In this document: positions 17,450 through 30,045 of the stretch, piece after piece
Numbering within the stretch: position 1 is the first letter of the stretch
How the letters are laid out: the number at the start of each line of letters is the position of its first letter
From: Palleronia abyssalis
GTDB lineage: Bacteria > Pseudomonadota > Alphaproteobacteria > Rhodobacterales > Rhodobacteraceae
NCBI RefSeq assembly: GCF_900302445.1
Contig: NZ_ONZF01000005.1
Span: 1-64,000, forward strand
DNA length: 64,000 nt
Direction of reading: 5' to 3'
The notes under the pieces: generated by a model
What the model saw: only the letters and a program-made list of their open reading frames with translations
Told to the model about the DNA's origin: nothing
Database searches by the model: none
Position numbers and translations under genes: made by a program

Positions 17450-18003
17450 CGCCGGCCCTCCCGCCCAGTGGTGGAATTGAATCAGCCCGATGCCCAAATT
17501 AAGCCGAGTTGTTCAACAGAATACGCCGTCTTCTCCAAACGCCGCGCAAGCGTGGAGGGAGATAATGCACCCGCAAACGGTAGGGAGGTCCGCACAGCAG
17601 GCCTCCGGATGGTGCGCCGAAGGCCCGGTTACCGCCCTTCATGTCGGGGGCGGATTTCGCCTTGGGGCGGTTCCCATCGCGGGCCAACCGAGCAGCAAGC
17701 CACACCGTCTCATTCGGCCCGTATCGGAAATCCTTCGCCAAGCCTGTCGTTTTGCTGCTGACCGTGGTGGGTTCGCGCATGGCCTAAGCCGCCGTTCGTG
17801 GCCGGGCACATGCTGCGTCGTAGTTCCCCAAAGCGGGCATGGCCTCAGACTTGGCGACAGAGATGCAGGCCACCCCCGGCCCAAACCGTCATGTAAGGTG
17901 CGGTCCGCCACTTGGGTGCCGCGTCCTACCTGTGCGCAAGCTTTTGGGCAAATCGCGCAAACTTATGGGGATCGCGCACAATTGCACTCGATCCTACAAA
18001 AAC
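17450..18003. other. Gene-free stretch between IS1182 remnant and gyrB
   Basis: About 550 bases. The first 70 are the probable end of the IS1182 element. A short motif at 17894-17910 (TAAGGTGCGGTCCGCCA) repeats one found at 13992-14008. Weak open frames exist on both strands, but none resembles a known protein. I see no clear gyrB terminator. Confidence 0.45.
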
Positions 18004-20595
<2,592 letters not shown>

Positions 20596-20599
20596 TCAA

Positions 20600-21679
20600 T
20601 CAGGGGCCAATACGGCTCTCGCCAGCGCCTTCCGTCACTTCCAAGTGAAGCGCCCGTTCGCCCAGGCCCGCGAAAAGCTCCGCCCCCGTTCCCGTCATCC
20701 AGGCCTGCGCCCCCAGCCCTTCCATCTCGTCATAGAGAGCCGTTCGCCGCGTAGCGTCGAGATGCGCGGCCACCTCGTCCAATAGGAGAACTGGGGCAGT
20801 GCCAAGATCGCCCTTCAGGGCGCGGGCATTGGCAAGGATCAGAGAGATCAGAAGCGCTTTCTGTTCCCCGGTGGAGCATTGTGCCGCCGGGACCCCTTTG
20901 TCGCGATAAACGGCCTGAAGGTCGGCGCGATGTGGTCCCGCCAGTGTGCGGCCGGCCGCCAAATCGCGCTGGCGGTTCTGCTCAAGGATGTGGACGTCGA
21001 AATCGGATGCTCCCTCAGGAAACACGATCTTCAGGTCAGATACAGGAAAATGTGTTATCGCAACATTCTGGGCGGCTGCTACCTTATCAAGCGCATGGGC
21101 ACGACCGGCGATGATGTCCCGCCCGGCATCGGCCATCTGTGATTCCAGCGCGCGATACCAGACCGGATCACGCACCTGATCCTTCAGCAACCGGTTACGC
21201 TCCCGCATGGCTTTCTCGTAGGCCAGCGTCGCTTCGGCATGGCCGGGCAGGAAAGAAAGGGTCATGCGATCCAGGAAACGGCGCCGCCCGTCTGCCCCCT
21301 CTGTCCAGAGCCGGTCCATCGAAGGCACCAACCACAAGATGCGTGCGATCCTGGAAAGGGCCGATTGGGGCACGGCCTTGCCGTCGATCCGCACGATGCG
21401 ACCGTGATCCGGCTCGGCCCGGGTGTCGACGTCATGGACCGTCCCATCCTGTGAAATCTCGGCCCCCACGCGCCAACCCAGCGACTGTGGTCGCCGCATC
21501 AGCTCATCTGCACTGGCGCGACGCAGACCGCGACCGGGCGACAGCAGGGAAATCGCCTCGATCAGGTTGGTCTTGCCCGCGCCGTTCGGGCCATGGATCA
21601 CCACCGGTCGCGCGTCGCATTCGACGACTGTTCGCCGATGCGACCGAAAATATGATAGCTCCAGCCGCTTTAGATGCAT
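20600..21679 (-). CDS. recF: DNA replication and repair protein RecF
   Basis: A 359-residue SMC-like ATPase that helps load RecA at gaps through RecFOR. Visible motifs are the Walker A box VIHGPNGAGKTNLIEAISLL near residue 30, the ABC-like signature STGEQKALLISLILANARAL and Walker B APVLLLDEVAAHLD. The start MHLKRLELSYFRSHRR is the conserved N-terminus. In most relatives recF directly follows dnaN. Here about 2.3 kb with a decayed IS256 element separates them, so recF must use its own promoter in 21680-22137 or transcription through the element. Confidence 0.96.
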   Translation of the reverse strand: MHLKRLELSYFRSHRRTVVECDARPVVIHGPNGAGKTNLIEAISLLSPGRGLRRASADELMRRPQSLGWRVGAEISQDGTVHDVDTRAEPDHGRIVRIDGKAVPQSALSRIARILWLVPSMDRLWTEGADGRRRFLDRMTLSFLPGHAEATLAYEKAMRERNRLLKDQVRDPVWYRALESQMADAGRDIIAGRAHALDKVAAAQNVAITHFPVSDLKIVFPEGASDFDVHILEQNRQRDLAAGRTLAGPHRADLQAVYRDKGVPAAQCSTGEQKALLISLILANARALKGDLGTAPVLLLDEVAAHLDATRRTALYDEMEGLGAQAWMTGTGAELFAGLGERALHLEVTEGAGESRIGP

Positions 21680-22137
21680 CCAGGCTCCGCTTTTTCACCC
21701 TTGGGAAATACCCCGGGGGAGTCCGGCACGGCCGGACTGGGGCAGCGCCCCCGTGCGCGGCCGATAATTCCCATGGTGCCCGACTGATATTCACGGACAG
21801 CAGCTTTGGTTCCTTGCTCAGATTGTCAAGCTATCGCCCCGGCCAAGTGATACCCTTTTCCCAGAGCGCCGATCGCGCTGGGCAGGGCGACCAATCGCTC
21901 CGCACAACCGATCTGCGCGGGCTACCAAACTATGCCGACGGAACGCAGGCATTCGGCCGGCCATTCTGGATACTCACCGACCCTGGTCGGCAGGCAACGG
22001 ACATTCCGACGTGGGCCCGTGGCCCGAAGTGTCATTCAGGCCCGCCCGGCAAACTGTCGAGATCCGGTTGGATATCGACAGCAAGGCGACCTTCGGCCTC
22101 GGGGTCCGGTGTAAGGGTGATCACTGGCATCAATTTG
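21680..22137. other. Gene-free stretch between recF and the IS256 element
   Basis: About 460 bases with no gene I can support. A GC-rich inverted repeat lies near 21721-21735 (GTCCGGCACGGCCGGAC). By position this stretch is the best candidate for a recF promoter now that the gene is cut off from dnaN. Confidence 0.45.
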
Positions 22138-22203
22138 GGTCGTGTCGCGAATGCCGTGGAAATTCCCTGGCAGCGTGCTCCGGGCATATGAAGGTTCGGT
22201 TTC

Positions 22204-23465
22204 TCAGGCGGCGAGGTCAAGGGGTATGGGTTCGAGGGGCTGAGAGGGGGTTTCCCAGCCATCTACCTTGCGCATCTGGATCTGCCCGGAGGCGAGCAGC
22301 GCCCAGAGCAGCATCGGCTCAGTCTCGGCACCGGGCAGCACGGTCTGGGTCTTGATGAGGCGGCGGAACTCCCCGTTCAGACGCTCGATCGCGTTGGTGG
22401 TCCGAGCGGACTTCCATTGCGACGGGTCAAGCCGTGTGAAGGTGAAGAGCCGATCGCCTACTTCTTCCAAGCTGTCGGCCACCGCCCGGCCCTTCAGGCG
22501 CCATTTGCGCAGGAACGCCTTGCGCCTCTTCTCGATGTCGGCCGCTGTGCCGGCGTAGATCATGTCGCGATAGTCTTCGTTCAACTCGTCGTGGAGATGC
22601 TTCGGCGCATGGGCCAGGAAGTTGCGTTGTTCGTGAAGCGTGCAGCGCTGGATCGGCAGGTCCTCGCCCCACAGCGCGACGAGCGCGGCCTCCAGCCCCG
22701 GTGCGCCATCGACGATCACGAATTCGGGCCGTTTCAGGCCGCGTGCGTCCAGATCATCGAGAAACTAGCGCCAGGCGGCCGAGCTCTCGCCGCCCATATT
22801 TCTGATGGATAGCAATACCTTCTGGCCATCCACTGCCCGGCAGGCGATTGCGCAGCAATCTGACGATAGGGGCGGCGCACGCCGATGGCGGCCAGCACCG
22901 AGATGTTCGTGGCTTTCCGGTCCAGCCGTGTCCGGATGACGGTACCGTCGAGGATCAGGCGGACGATGTCCTCCCCGGCGAGGTCGCGAGCGCACCAGGC
23001 GTCCCAGTGCACCTTGCGCCAGGCGCGACTGACCACGTCCTTGCTGACGGCACCCTCGAAGAGCCCGAACAGCGCTCGTTTGACCCGGCGCGTGTCGGTA
23101 CCGGCGAGGTAGACCGCGGCGATCAGGGCCTTGGCTTTCTTCGTCAGCCGTTGGTAACGGGGCAGCGCCTTCGAGCGCCATTCGGTCACCTTGCCTGTCT
23201 CGTCTTCGATCCGGGCGCGTGGCACCCGCACCTTCTCGGTCCCGAAGGTGCCGGTGAACTGCCGTTCGCGGTGCCCGTGGCGATACCCTTTCGACGGGCC
23301 GTCGCTCCGGTCTTAGCGAAGGCGGCCGAGAAAGGTGGCGAGCTCCTCATCGAAAACGGCCTCGATGGTCGCACGCACGCTCGCGCGCAGCCGATCCTCG
23401 ATCGGATCGAACCCGGCGTCGCTCCCCGGTAGCGGAAAGGCCGAGCTGTCGGCAATCTGGTTCAT
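22204..23465 (-). pseudogene. IS256 (mutator-type) transposase, inactivated
   Basis: From ATG 23465 the frame reads MNQIADSSAFPLPGSDAGFD and on to FLGRLR, where a TAA at 23313-23315 interrupts it. It continues in frame as DRSDGPSKGYRHGHRERQFT and the DDE core (DLAGEDIVRLILDGTVIRTR) to AAIGVRR. A 41-base insert (22831-22871) then shifts the frame. After DGQKVLLSIRNMGGESSAAW R a TAG at 22765-22767 replaces the expected Gln codon before FLDDLDARGLKRPEFVIVDG. The end (CTLHEQRNFLAHAPKHLHDE, RTTNAIERLNGEFRRLIKTQ) is intact to 22204. Two nonsense codons and a frameshift make it inactive. Confidence 0.9.
22831..22871 (-). repeat. 41-base hairpin insert in IS256 transposase (palindromic element copy 3)
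   Basis: Removing these 41 bases rejoins IGVRR to DGQKVLLSIRN in frame. Read in the host sense (minus strand) the insert starts CCCTATCGTCAG, has the perfect hairpin GATTGC-TGC-GCAATC and carries CGCCTGCCGGG near its end. It matches the istB insert at 13330-13370 in 28 of 41 positions without gaps. The conserved blocks are the outer arms and the differences cluster in the hairpin. Confidence 0.75.
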
Positions 23466-23565
23466 GGCGTGATCTCCCTGGCGGTTGCCGCCGCCGGTTG
23501 GGTGGGTGTCAGTTCACCCGGAGATTACGCCGCCTTCAAATTTCCATCACTTCTGAGACACGACC

Positions 23566-24012
23566 TCAGTTTGCCCAGCTGCTCGTTGGCCTGATGGATG
23601 AGACCCGGCTCTGTAAGTATGCGCCCCACCTAACCGTCAGAATTCCCCAAGCGATTCTCTCTCTTCGATTTGCACAACAACGCCAGTCCACGCGGACCGT
23701 GTTTTTCGCAGGCCGTGAAGAGGTCGCGACGAATAAAGACCGGACGCTCATTAGCGAGCAGGCCCCGAGACCTGCCTCGACCCACACGTAGTCCGCCGTG
23801 ACGCTGCGTGCGGTTCGGGCCACGCCTAGCTCCGAGGCTGGGGCGTTTTCCACGCCGCATTACCAGCCGAACGCTTCGCCAAACGACGCTTCCAGTATAC
23901 AGTCCCGGCAGCCGTTGCCTTCAGTGTTCTACTCAACAGTCTGATCGAGATTTCGGCAACACCGCCTCGCTGCGACAACCAACCGCCGGGCAGCGCGCCC
24001 TAACACCGCGTG
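23566..24012. other. Gene-free stretch between the IS256 element and dnaN
   Basis: About 450 bases downstream of dnaN. No open frame resembles a known protein. It presumably is the former dnaN-recF spacer plus drifted sequence. I see no strong terminator hairpin with a T-run. Confidence 0.45.
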
Positions 24013-25131
24013 TCAGACGCGCATGGGCATGACAACGTAGACCGCGCTGGTATCCGCGCCCTCGCGCATCAGCGTGGGATCCCCGGAAGAGTTGAATAGA
24101 AAGACGGCGTTCTCCCGATCCACCTGGTTCGCGATCTCCAGAAGATATTTCGCGTTGAACCCGATCTCCAGCTTCTCGTCCGAGTAGGAGACGACGAGTT
24201 CTTCTTCGGCGTTGCCGGCATCGGGTGCATTGACCGACAGGATCAGGCGGTCGTCCTCCAACTGAAGCTTGACCGCGCGGCTACGCTCGCTTGATACGGT
24301 GGCCACCCTGTCGACGGCACGCGCGAAGTCGCTGGCATCGACTTCAAGGCGCCGTGTGTTGTTCTGGGGAATGACGCGCATGTAATCGGGGAACGTGCCG
24401 TCGATGACCTTCGAGGTCAGCGTGATGTCAGGTGTGGCAAAACGCACCTTCGTCTCGCTGACCGACACGGCGATTTCCATGTCATCGTCGTCTAGAAGTT
24501 TGCGCAGCTCCCCCACGGCCTTTCGGGGAACGATCACGCCTGGCATCGTTTCCGCCCCGTCGGGCAGGCCGGCGTCGATGCGCGCCAGCCGATGGCCATC
24601 CGTCGCGACGCAGCGCAGCACGCGACCCTCTTCCGAGTCGGCCACGTGCATGTAGACGCCGTTCAGATAGTACCGCGTTTCCTCGGTCGAGATCGCGAAT
24701 TTGGATTTGTCGAACAGACGGCGCAGCACCGGGGCCGGGGCCCTGAAATTGGCGCCGTACTCGGCGTTCGCCATAACGGGAAAATCCTGCCGAGGCAGGG
24801 TGGCCAGCGCAAAGTTCGATCGACCTGCTTCGACGGTCAGACGACCCGAAGCGTTGTCGTCGGTCAAATTGACCAAAGCGCCGTCGGGCAGTTTGCGCAC
24901 GATCTCGTGGAAAACCACGGCGTTGACAGTGGTCGATCCGGCGCGTTCGACCTTGGCCGGGGCCTTGTCGACAACCTCGATATCAAGGTCGGTCGCCCGG
25001 AACTGAACCTCGTCACCCTCCGCCTCGATCAGCACGTTCGCTAGGATCGGAATCGTGTTCCGTCGTTCGACCACCGATTGCGCCCGGGCCACCGCGCGCA
25101 GAAGGGCGCCCCGCTCGATGCTGATCTTCAT
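24013..25131 (-). CDS. dnaN: DNA polymerase III beta subunit (sliding clamp)
   Basis: A 372-residue sliding clamp with three repeated domains. It starts MKISIERGALLRAVARAQSV and VERRNTIPILANVLIEAEGD, contains YYLNGVYMHVADSEEGRVLR with CVATDGHRLARIDAGLPDGA in the middle, and ends PTLMREGADTSAVYVVMPMR V, the conserved C-terminus lining the peptide-binding pocket. The clamp tethers DNA polymerase III and other partners to DNA. The length is standard. It lies 79 bases after dnaA on the same strand, an expected dnaA-dnaN pair. Confidence 0.98.
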   Translation of the reverse strand: MKISIERGALLRAVARAQSVVERRNTIPILANVLIEAEGDEVQFRATDLDIEVVDKAPAKVERAGSTTVNAVVFHEIVRKLPDGALVNLTDDNASGRLTVEAGRSNFALATLPRQDFPVMANAEYGANFRAPAPVLRRLFDKSKFAISTEETRYYLNGVYMHVADSEEGRVLRCVATDGHRLARIDAGLPDGAETMPGVIVPRKAVGELRKLLDDDDMEIAVSVSETKVRFATPDITLTSKVIDGTFPDYMRVIPQNNTRRLEVDASDFARAVDRVATVSSERSRAVKLQLEDDRLILSVNAPDAGNAEEELVVSYSDEKLEIGFNAKYLLEIANQVDRENAVFLFNSSGDPTLMREGADTSAVYVVMPMRV

Positions 25132-25210
25132 GTCCGTCTCCTGAGAATCCCCGGGAGCGTCACGCTAGCCGGATCGTTGGCCCACGCAACCGGTTTATGG
25201 CAATTTACCG

Positions 25211-26614
25211 TTATTGCGCCTTCAGTGCACGGCGGAGAAGGTCCACGTCCTCGGCAATGCCCTGATCGCTGTCGATCAATTGTTCAACCCGCCGGACACC
25301 GTACATGATCGTGGTGTGATCGCGCCCGCCGAACTTCCGCGCGATTTCGGGAAGGGACCGGTCGGTCATCTCTTTCGCCAGGAACATCGCCACCTGCCTG
25401 GGACGGGCGAACACCCGGTTCCGCTTGTGACTGAGAAGGTCCGATACACGAATGGTATAGTGATCGGCGACCTTGCGCTGAATCTCGTCGATGGTCACCT
25501 TCCTGTCGGCGTCTTTCAGGAGGTCGTACAGGAATTCCTGCGCCATGTTCACGTCAACCTCGCGCCCGAGGAACGACGAATGGGCGAAAAGCCGAGTCAT
25601 CGCCCCTTCAAGTTCCCGAACATTCTGAGTGATCCGGTGGGCAAGGAACTCCATCACGCCGTCGGCGATACGGGCTCCGGGGAACTGATTGGCGAAGATC
25701 TCTTCCTTGCGCTGCAGGATACCTAGCCGCAGTTCGTAGCTCGTCGGATGGATGTCGATGACGAGGCCCGAGTTCAGGCGACTGACGATCCGTTTTTCCA
25801 GACCGTCGATATCCCCGGGGGCCGCGTCCGAGCTCAGGATGATCTGCTTCTTCTGGTCCACCAACGCATTGAACGTATGGAAGAATTCTTCCTGGGTATT
25901 GTCCTTGCCGGCGATGAACTTGATGTCGTCGACCATCAGCACGTCCACAGATCGGAAAAGCTCCTTGAAGCCCATCATATCCTTTTCGCGCAGTGCCTGG
26001 ATAAAACGGTACATGAACACTTCGGCCGAGATGTAGAGGACCCGGGCCGCCGGGTTGCGGGCCTGCAGTTCCCACGCGATGGCGTGCATCAGATGCGTTT
26101 TGCCCAAGCCAACGCCCCCATAGAGGAATAGCGGATTGAACGTCACCGGGCCCCCGTCGGCCACGCGCCGGGCGGCAGCATGCGCAAGCTCGTTCGGCTT
26201 GCCCACGACAAAGGTGTCGAAGGTTTGGTTTTCGTCCAGGCGCAGCGAATCGACCGCTGCGGGTTTGGACGGAGAGCGGTCGGGCCTGATCGCGACCGGA
26301 GTGGTGGCATCGGCGACCTTCGGGGACGGCTTCGCAACCGCGGCAGCATCGGCGCTGACACCTTTCTCGACGATAAAGCTCAGGCGGGTAACGGTGATCC
26401 CGAAGGCGGCAGCTTCGCGGCAGATTGCATCTCGGAAATAGCGATCGACCCAGTTTCCCATGAAGTTCGACTGGACGCGGAAGGACAGAGAGTCGCCCGA
26501 AAAAGCTTCGAATTTCAGGGGTTCGATCCAAGTGGTGTAGTTATTGTGGCCGATCTTCGCCTTCAATTCCTGCCGAATTTTTTCCCAAATTTCAGCCGTC
26601 ATTGCATCCACCAT
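25211..26614 (-). CDS. dnaA: Chromosomal replication initiator DnaA
   Basis: A protein of about 467 residues with the usual four domains: the N-terminal interaction domain (EIWEKIRQELKAKIGHNNYT), a variable linker rich in Ala and Pro, the AAA+ core with Walker A (LYGGVGLGKTHLMHAIAWEL) and Walker B (VLMVDDIKFIAGKDNTQEEF), and the C-terminal DNA-binding domain with signature DRSLPEIARKFGGRDHTTIM. ATG 26614 and ATG 26602 are both possible starts. The frame is open to 26767 without homology. dnaN follows by 79 bases. I found no perfect TTATCCACA box upstream, so oriC is probably not directly beside it. Confidence 0.97.
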   Translation of the reverse strand: MVDAMTAEIWEKIRQELKAKIGHNNYTTWIEPLKFEAFSGDSLSFRVQSNFMGNWVDRYFRDAICREAAAFGITVTRLSFIVEKGVSADAAAVAKPSPKVADATTPVAIRPDRSPSKPAAVDSLRLDENQTFDTFVVGKPNELAHAAARRVADGGPVTFNPLFLYGGVGLGKTHLMHAIAWELQARNPAARVLYISAEVFMYRFIQALREKDMMGFKELFRSVDVLMVDDIKFIAGKDNTQEEFFHTFNALVDQKKQIILSSDAAPGDIDGLEKRIVSRLNSGLVIDIHPTSYELRLGILQRKEEIFANQFPGARIADGVMEFLAHRITQNVRELEGAMTRLFAHSSFLGREVDVNMAQEFLYDLLKDADRKVTIDEIQRKVADHYTIRVSDLLSHKRNRVFARPRQVAMFLAKEMTDRSLPEIARKFGGRDHTTIMYGVRRVEQLIDSDQGIAEDVDLLRRALKAQ

Positions 26615-27042
26615 CCTGTCGAGCCCCTGGCGGCCCGGATCGGGCGCCTTCCTTAGCGTACATGACCAGGCGACAAACGGTCCCCATCCGCGGCAATAAA
26701 TTGCCGCGCAAAGGCCGTTCGAACGGCAAAGATCGACATGTCCAACAGGTGGCAGCCTGTCAGCCATAACGTCTGAACTACTCGGACAATCGACACCGCT
26801 GCGCCGGGTTCAATCCGGCTTTCCGCGTCAGGGACAAGGTCGTTGGAAGCGCTTCACCGCGCTGTCGTGCCTTGTCGTCGGTCGATCTGTCGTCCCCCAG
26901 CATGAATCGCCAGAGGACCATAACGACCGCAGGCCAGCCGACACAAGACAGACAAATCCGTTGACTCTTCTTTAACGCCGTCGCGCGTGTTGGCGCGAGA
27001 TTCGGGGTGGGCGGCAGGGGCTGAAGACCGTTGGCCCTATGT
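26615..27042. other. Non-coding stretch between rpsT terminator and dnaA
   Basis: About 430 bases upstream of dnaA on the minus strand. It must hold the dnaA promoter. A GANTC methylation-type site (GACTC, 26964-26968) is present, which in alphaproteobacteria can link dnaA expression to CcrM, but one site is not evidence of control. No perfect DnaA boxes were seen. Confidence 0.45.
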
Positions 27043-27070
27043 AAAAAAGCACGCCCGGTGGGCGTGCTTT
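27043..27070 (-). terminator. Intrinsic terminator of rpsT
   Basis: An 11-bp stem, AAAGCACGCCC (27046-27056) with GGGCGTGCTTT (27060-27070), and loop GGT. On the minus strand it ends in six T, directly downstream of rpsT. This is a textbook Rho-independent terminator. Confidence 0.9.
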
Positions 27071-27094
27071 CAGCGCATCGTCAGGCAGTTTCGG

Positions 27095-27358
27095 TCAGGC
27101 CAGCGATTTAACCCGGCTCGACAGGCGCGAGACTTTTCGTGCTGCGGTGTTCTTGTGAAGGATGCCTTTCGTCACGCCGCGCATGATCTCGGGCTCTGCT
27201 GCGTGCAGCGCCTCTTTCGCGGCGGCCTGATCTCCCGAAGCGATCGCTTCTTCGACGCGGCGCAGGTATGTGCGGATGCGCGACCGGCGGGCCTTATTGA
27301 TTTCGTAGCGGCGCTCGTTCTGGCGTGCGCGCTTTTTCGACTGCGGGGTGTTTGCCAT
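27095..27358 (-). CDS. rpsT: 30S ribosomal protein S20
   Basis: An 87-residue basic protein with the S20 pattern: start [20 protein letters not shown], centre [20 protein letters not shown] and end [21 protein letters not shown]20 binds 16S rRNA early in small-subunit assembly. The gene stands alone, with its own terminator at 27043-27070, upstream of dnaA on the same strand. This rpsT-dnaA neighbourhood is common in Rhodobacterales. Confidence 0.98.
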   Translation of the reverse strand: MANTPQSKKRARQNERRYEINKARRSRIRTYLRRVEEAIASGDQAAAKEALHAAEPEIMRGVTKGILHKNTAARKVSRLSSRVKSLA

Positions 27359-27513
27359 GGGGTCTACTCTTTCGGGTCAGCTATATAATTTGTCGCGCGA
27401 GCAAACCCGATAGCCCGGGTTCCCACCGGGTCGATCCGGCCTAAGCGGGCCTCACACGCATTACCGGGCGCCACTACACCAAAAAGTCGCATCTGTGAAG
27501 GGCCCCGCAGGGT

Positions 27514-28290
27514 CTATTTATCCCGAAACTGCGCCTCGCGCTTCTCCAGAAAGGCGGCCATCCCTTCCTTCTGGTCCTCAGTGGCGAAGAGGGCGTGGAA
27601 CAGGCGGCGTTCGTGAAGCAGACCCTCGGCAAGGGACGTCTCGTAAGAGCGGTTCACCGCTTCCTTCACCGCCATGACGGCCATCTGGCTCTTCTCGGCG
27701 ATCTTTTCGGCGGCGGCCATCGCCTCTTCCATCAGCTTCTTGGATGGAACGACCCGGCTGACGAGGCCGGATCGTTCGGCCTCCTGCGCGTCCATGAAAC
27801 GTCCTGTCAGATGCATTTCCATCGACTTCGACTTGCCGACGAAGCGAGTCAGTCGCTGTGTGCCACCGATACCGGCCACCACCCCAAGATTGATCTCGGG
27901 TTGGCCGAATTTGGCGCTGTCCGAGCAGATGATGAAGTCGCACATCATGGCAAGTTCACATCCCCCGCCCAGCGCGTATCCCGACACTGCGGCGATGATC
28001 GGCTTGCGGCAGGTCTCGATTGCGTTGACCTCCCGACCGAACATATCTGTCGTGAAGACGTCGACGAAGTTCTTCTCCGACATTTCCTTGATATCGGCCC
28101 CGGCGGCGAATGCCTTTTCCGATCCTGTCAGGACGATGCAGCGGACCTTCTCGTTCGCCGACGCGTCACTTACGGCTTGGGCAAGTTCCTTCAGCAAGGT
28201 GCTGTTCAGGGCGTTCAGCGCATCCGGCCGGTTCAGCCGGATGAGTGCGATGTGATCCTCGATTTCGACGACAATGGTCTTGAAGGCCAT
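27514..28290 (-). CDS. Enoyl-CoA hydratase
   Basis: A 258-residue crotonase-fold enzyme that hydrates trans-2-enoyl-CoA in fatty-acid oxidation. It has the oxyanion-hole motif FAAGADIKEMSEKNF, the CoA-site stretch AAVSGYALGGGCELAMMCDF with the first catalytic Glu, and FGQPEINLGVVAGIGGTQRL with the second catalytic Glu. The end YETSLAEGLLHERRLFHALF is typical of short-chain (FadB1/EchA-type) hydratases. It is on the same strand as mutM upstream, with 62 bases between, and may be co-transcribed. Confidence 0.93.
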   Translation of the reverse strand: MAFKTIVVEIEDHIALIRLNRPDALNALNSTLLKELAQAVSDASANEKVRCIVLTGSEKAFAAGADIKEMSEKNFVDVFTTDMFGREVNAIETCRKPIIAAVSGYALGGGCELAMMCDFIICSDSAKFGQPEINLGVVAGIGGTQRLTRFVGKSKSMEMHLTGRFMDAQEAERSGLVSRVVPSKKLMEEAMAAAEKIAEKSQMAVMAVKEAVNRSYETSLAEGLLHERRLFHALFATEDQKEGMAAFLEKREAQFRDK

Positions 28291-28352
28291 GAACCTGCTT
28301 TCGCTGTGGACGTCAAAGACGCAGCCTTACCAAGCCGCACGGGTGGATCAAG

Positions 28353-29204
28353 TCATCTTTGACACACAGCACAATGGAAGGTCGAGCGTCCGGACTGCAC
28401 GATACGACGTACCGTTCCCGGGCAGTCAGGCGTGACGCACGCCGCATTCTCTCGGTCATAGACGCGGAACCCATGCTGGAAATACCCAAGGGCTCCGTCG
28501 GCCTGACGATAGTCGCGCAGGCTGGAACCGCCGGCAGCAATTGCATCCTGCAACGTTTCGCGGATGACCGGCACGAGCGACCTGACGCGACGTTCCGAGA
28601 TGCGACCGGCCTTGCGACGGGGCGAAATTCCCGCCCGATGAAGGACTTCGCAGACATAAATATTTCCAAGGCCGGCCACGACGCGTTGATCCAGAAGCGC
28701 GGTCTTGACTGGTGAGGTCTTCCCGCGGAACGCTGCGACCAGATGGTCCTCGTCGAAGCGGTTTCCCAGCGGTTCCGGTCCCAGACGGGCCAAAAGCCAG
28801 TGATCCTCCAAAGCTTGACTCGGCGCAAGATCCATGGCGCCGAACCGACGCGGATCGTTGAACGTCACCCGTCGCCCGTCCTCCATGTGGAACACGACAT
28901 GATCGTGTTTCCCGGCGGCGACGATGTCGGTGTGGAAATCCGCTGTGCGAGAGCCGTCCACCTGCATTCGGCCGGACATCCCGAGATGCACGATCAACGT
29001 CTCTCCCCGGTCCAGATGCAACAACAGATATTTCGACCGACGCCCCAGGGCTTCGATCCGCGCCCCGGTCAAGCGGTCTGCCATCTTGTCGGGGAAAGGC
29101 CAGCGCAAATCCGGTCGGCGCACTTCGGCGCATGCGATCACGCGGCCTTCCATCGCGGGTGTCAGGCCGCGACGAACCGTCTCGACTTCGGGCAATTCGG
29201 GCAT
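28353..29204 (-). CDS. mutM: Formamidopyrimidine-DNA glycosylase (Fpg)
   Basis: A 283-residue base-excision repair enzyme that removes 8-oxoguanine and formamidopyrimidines. The N-terminal Pro-Glu ([14 protein letters not shown]) supplies the Schiff-base Pro and Glu. Other marks are the conserved Lys in RRSKYLLL, the helix-two-turn-helix segment [20 protein letters not shown] and a C-terminal zinc finger C-x4-C-x16-C-x2-C ending CAVCQR. ATG 29204 is fixed by the catalytic Pro, which must follow the start Met. It diverges from ubiE, with 87 bases between the two starts. Confidence 0.97.
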   Translation of the reverse strand: MPELPEVETVRRGLTPAMEGRVIACAEVRRPDLRWPFPDKMADRLTGARIEALGRRSKYLLLHLDRGETLIVHLGMSGRMQVDGSRTADFHTDIVAAGKHDHVVFHMEDGRRVTFNDPRRFGAMDLAPSQALEDHWLLARLGPEPLGNRFDEDHLVAAFRGKTSPVKTALLDQRVVAGLGNIYVCEVLHRAGISPRRKAGRISERRVRSLVPVIRETLQDAIAAGGSSLRDYRQADGALGYFQHGFRVYDRENAACVTPDCPGTVRRIVQSGRSTFHCAVCQR

Positions 29205-29291
29205 GGGGCCTCCTCTGGCGGGGGCGGTCGCATTGTAAGCGCCGGGCAGCGGCCTATAAGAAGGACCGAACCTCAAGGACCGCAAGACCCC

Positions 29292-30044
29292 ATGGCAAAC
29301 CGCGACGACACAACCACCCATTTTGGCTTCGAAACGATTCGCGAAGACGAAAAGGCCTCGCGCGTTCACGGCGTCTTCACCTCGGTCGCCTCGCGCTACG
29401 ACATTATGAATGACGTGATGAGCGTGGGGATCCATCGGCTGTGGAAGGACGCTATGATGGACTGGTTGGCCCCCCGGCCGGGTCAAAACCTGCTGGATGT
29501 CGCCGGCGGCACTGGAGATATCGCGTTCCGCTTCCTGCGCCGCGCGCCGACAGCGAAGGCCACCGTGCTCGACTTGACGTCGTCGATGCTGGACGCTGGG
29601 CGACAAAGAGCTGAAGCCGAGGATATGGCCGGTCGGCTAGATTGGGTCGTCGGCGATGCGATGGCCTTGCCTTTCGCCGCGAACAGTTTCGACGTGTACA
29701 CGATTTCCTTTGGAATCCGGAACGTGACACGGATCGCGGATGCACTTTCGGAGGCTTACCGCGTCCTGCGCCCAGGCGGGCGCTTGATGGTGTTGGAGTT
29801 CAGCCAGATTCCCAACGACATGATGCAGAAGGCCTACGATTTGTACTCGTTCAACGTGATTCCGCGGATGGGGCAGGTGATCGCGGACGACCGGGCATCC
29901 TACCAGTATCTGGTCGAATCGATCCGCCGCTTTCCCGACCAGGAAGCCTTCGCCGGCATGATCCGCGAGGCCGGGTTCGAGCAGGTGAAGTATCGCAATC
30001 TTTCCATGGGGATCGCCGCGCTGCATTCCGGCTGGAAGCTCTGA
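29292..30044 (+). CDS. ubiE: Demethylubiquinone/demethylmenaquinone C-methyltransferase
   Basis: A 250-residue SAM-dependent methyltransferase for the C-methylation step of ubiquinone synthesis. It has [20 protein letters not shown], the SAM-binding [40 protein letters not shown] and the C-terminal [17 protein letters not shown], all UbiE hallmarks. ubiB starts one base after its stop, so the two form a ubiquinone operon divergent from mutM. Confidence 0.97.
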   Translation: MANRDDTTTHFGFETIREDEKASRVHGVFTSVASRYDIMNDVMSVGIHRLWKDAMMDWLAPRPGQNLLDVAGGTGDIAFRFLRRAPTAKATVLDLTSSMLDAGRQRAEAEDMAGRLDWVVGDAMALPFAANSFDVYTISFGIRNVTRIADALSEAYRVLRPGGRLMVLEFSQIPNDMMQKAYDLYSFNVIPRMGQVIADDRASYQYLVESIRRFPDQEAFAGMIREAGFEQVKYRNLSMGIAALHSGWKL

Positions 30045-30045
30045 G

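Larger units (their letters stand above)
22138..23565 (-). mobile_element. Decayed IS256-family element between dnaN and recF
   Basis: The transposase remnant lies between imperfect inverted ends. The left starts GGTCGTGTCGCGAATGCCG (22138 on), and the right, read on the minus strand from 23565, starts GGTCGTGTCTCAGAAGTGA. They share the first nine bases and a TGGAAATT block further in. Outside the ends are ATCAATTTG (22129-22137) and CTCAGTTTG (23565-23573), which match at 7 of 9 positions and could be an eroded target duplication. IS256 elements make 8-9 bp duplications. Confidence 0.7.

Noticed and set aside
26615-27042. Replication origin upstream of dnaA
   Set aside because: No perfect TTATCCACA boxes or AT-rich unwinding region were seen, so I do not call oriC here.
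27380-27480. Possible tRNA-like structure between rpsT and the enoyl-CoA hydratase gene
   Set aside because: GC-rich pairing exists but no consistent cloverleaf or T-loop could be built on either strand.
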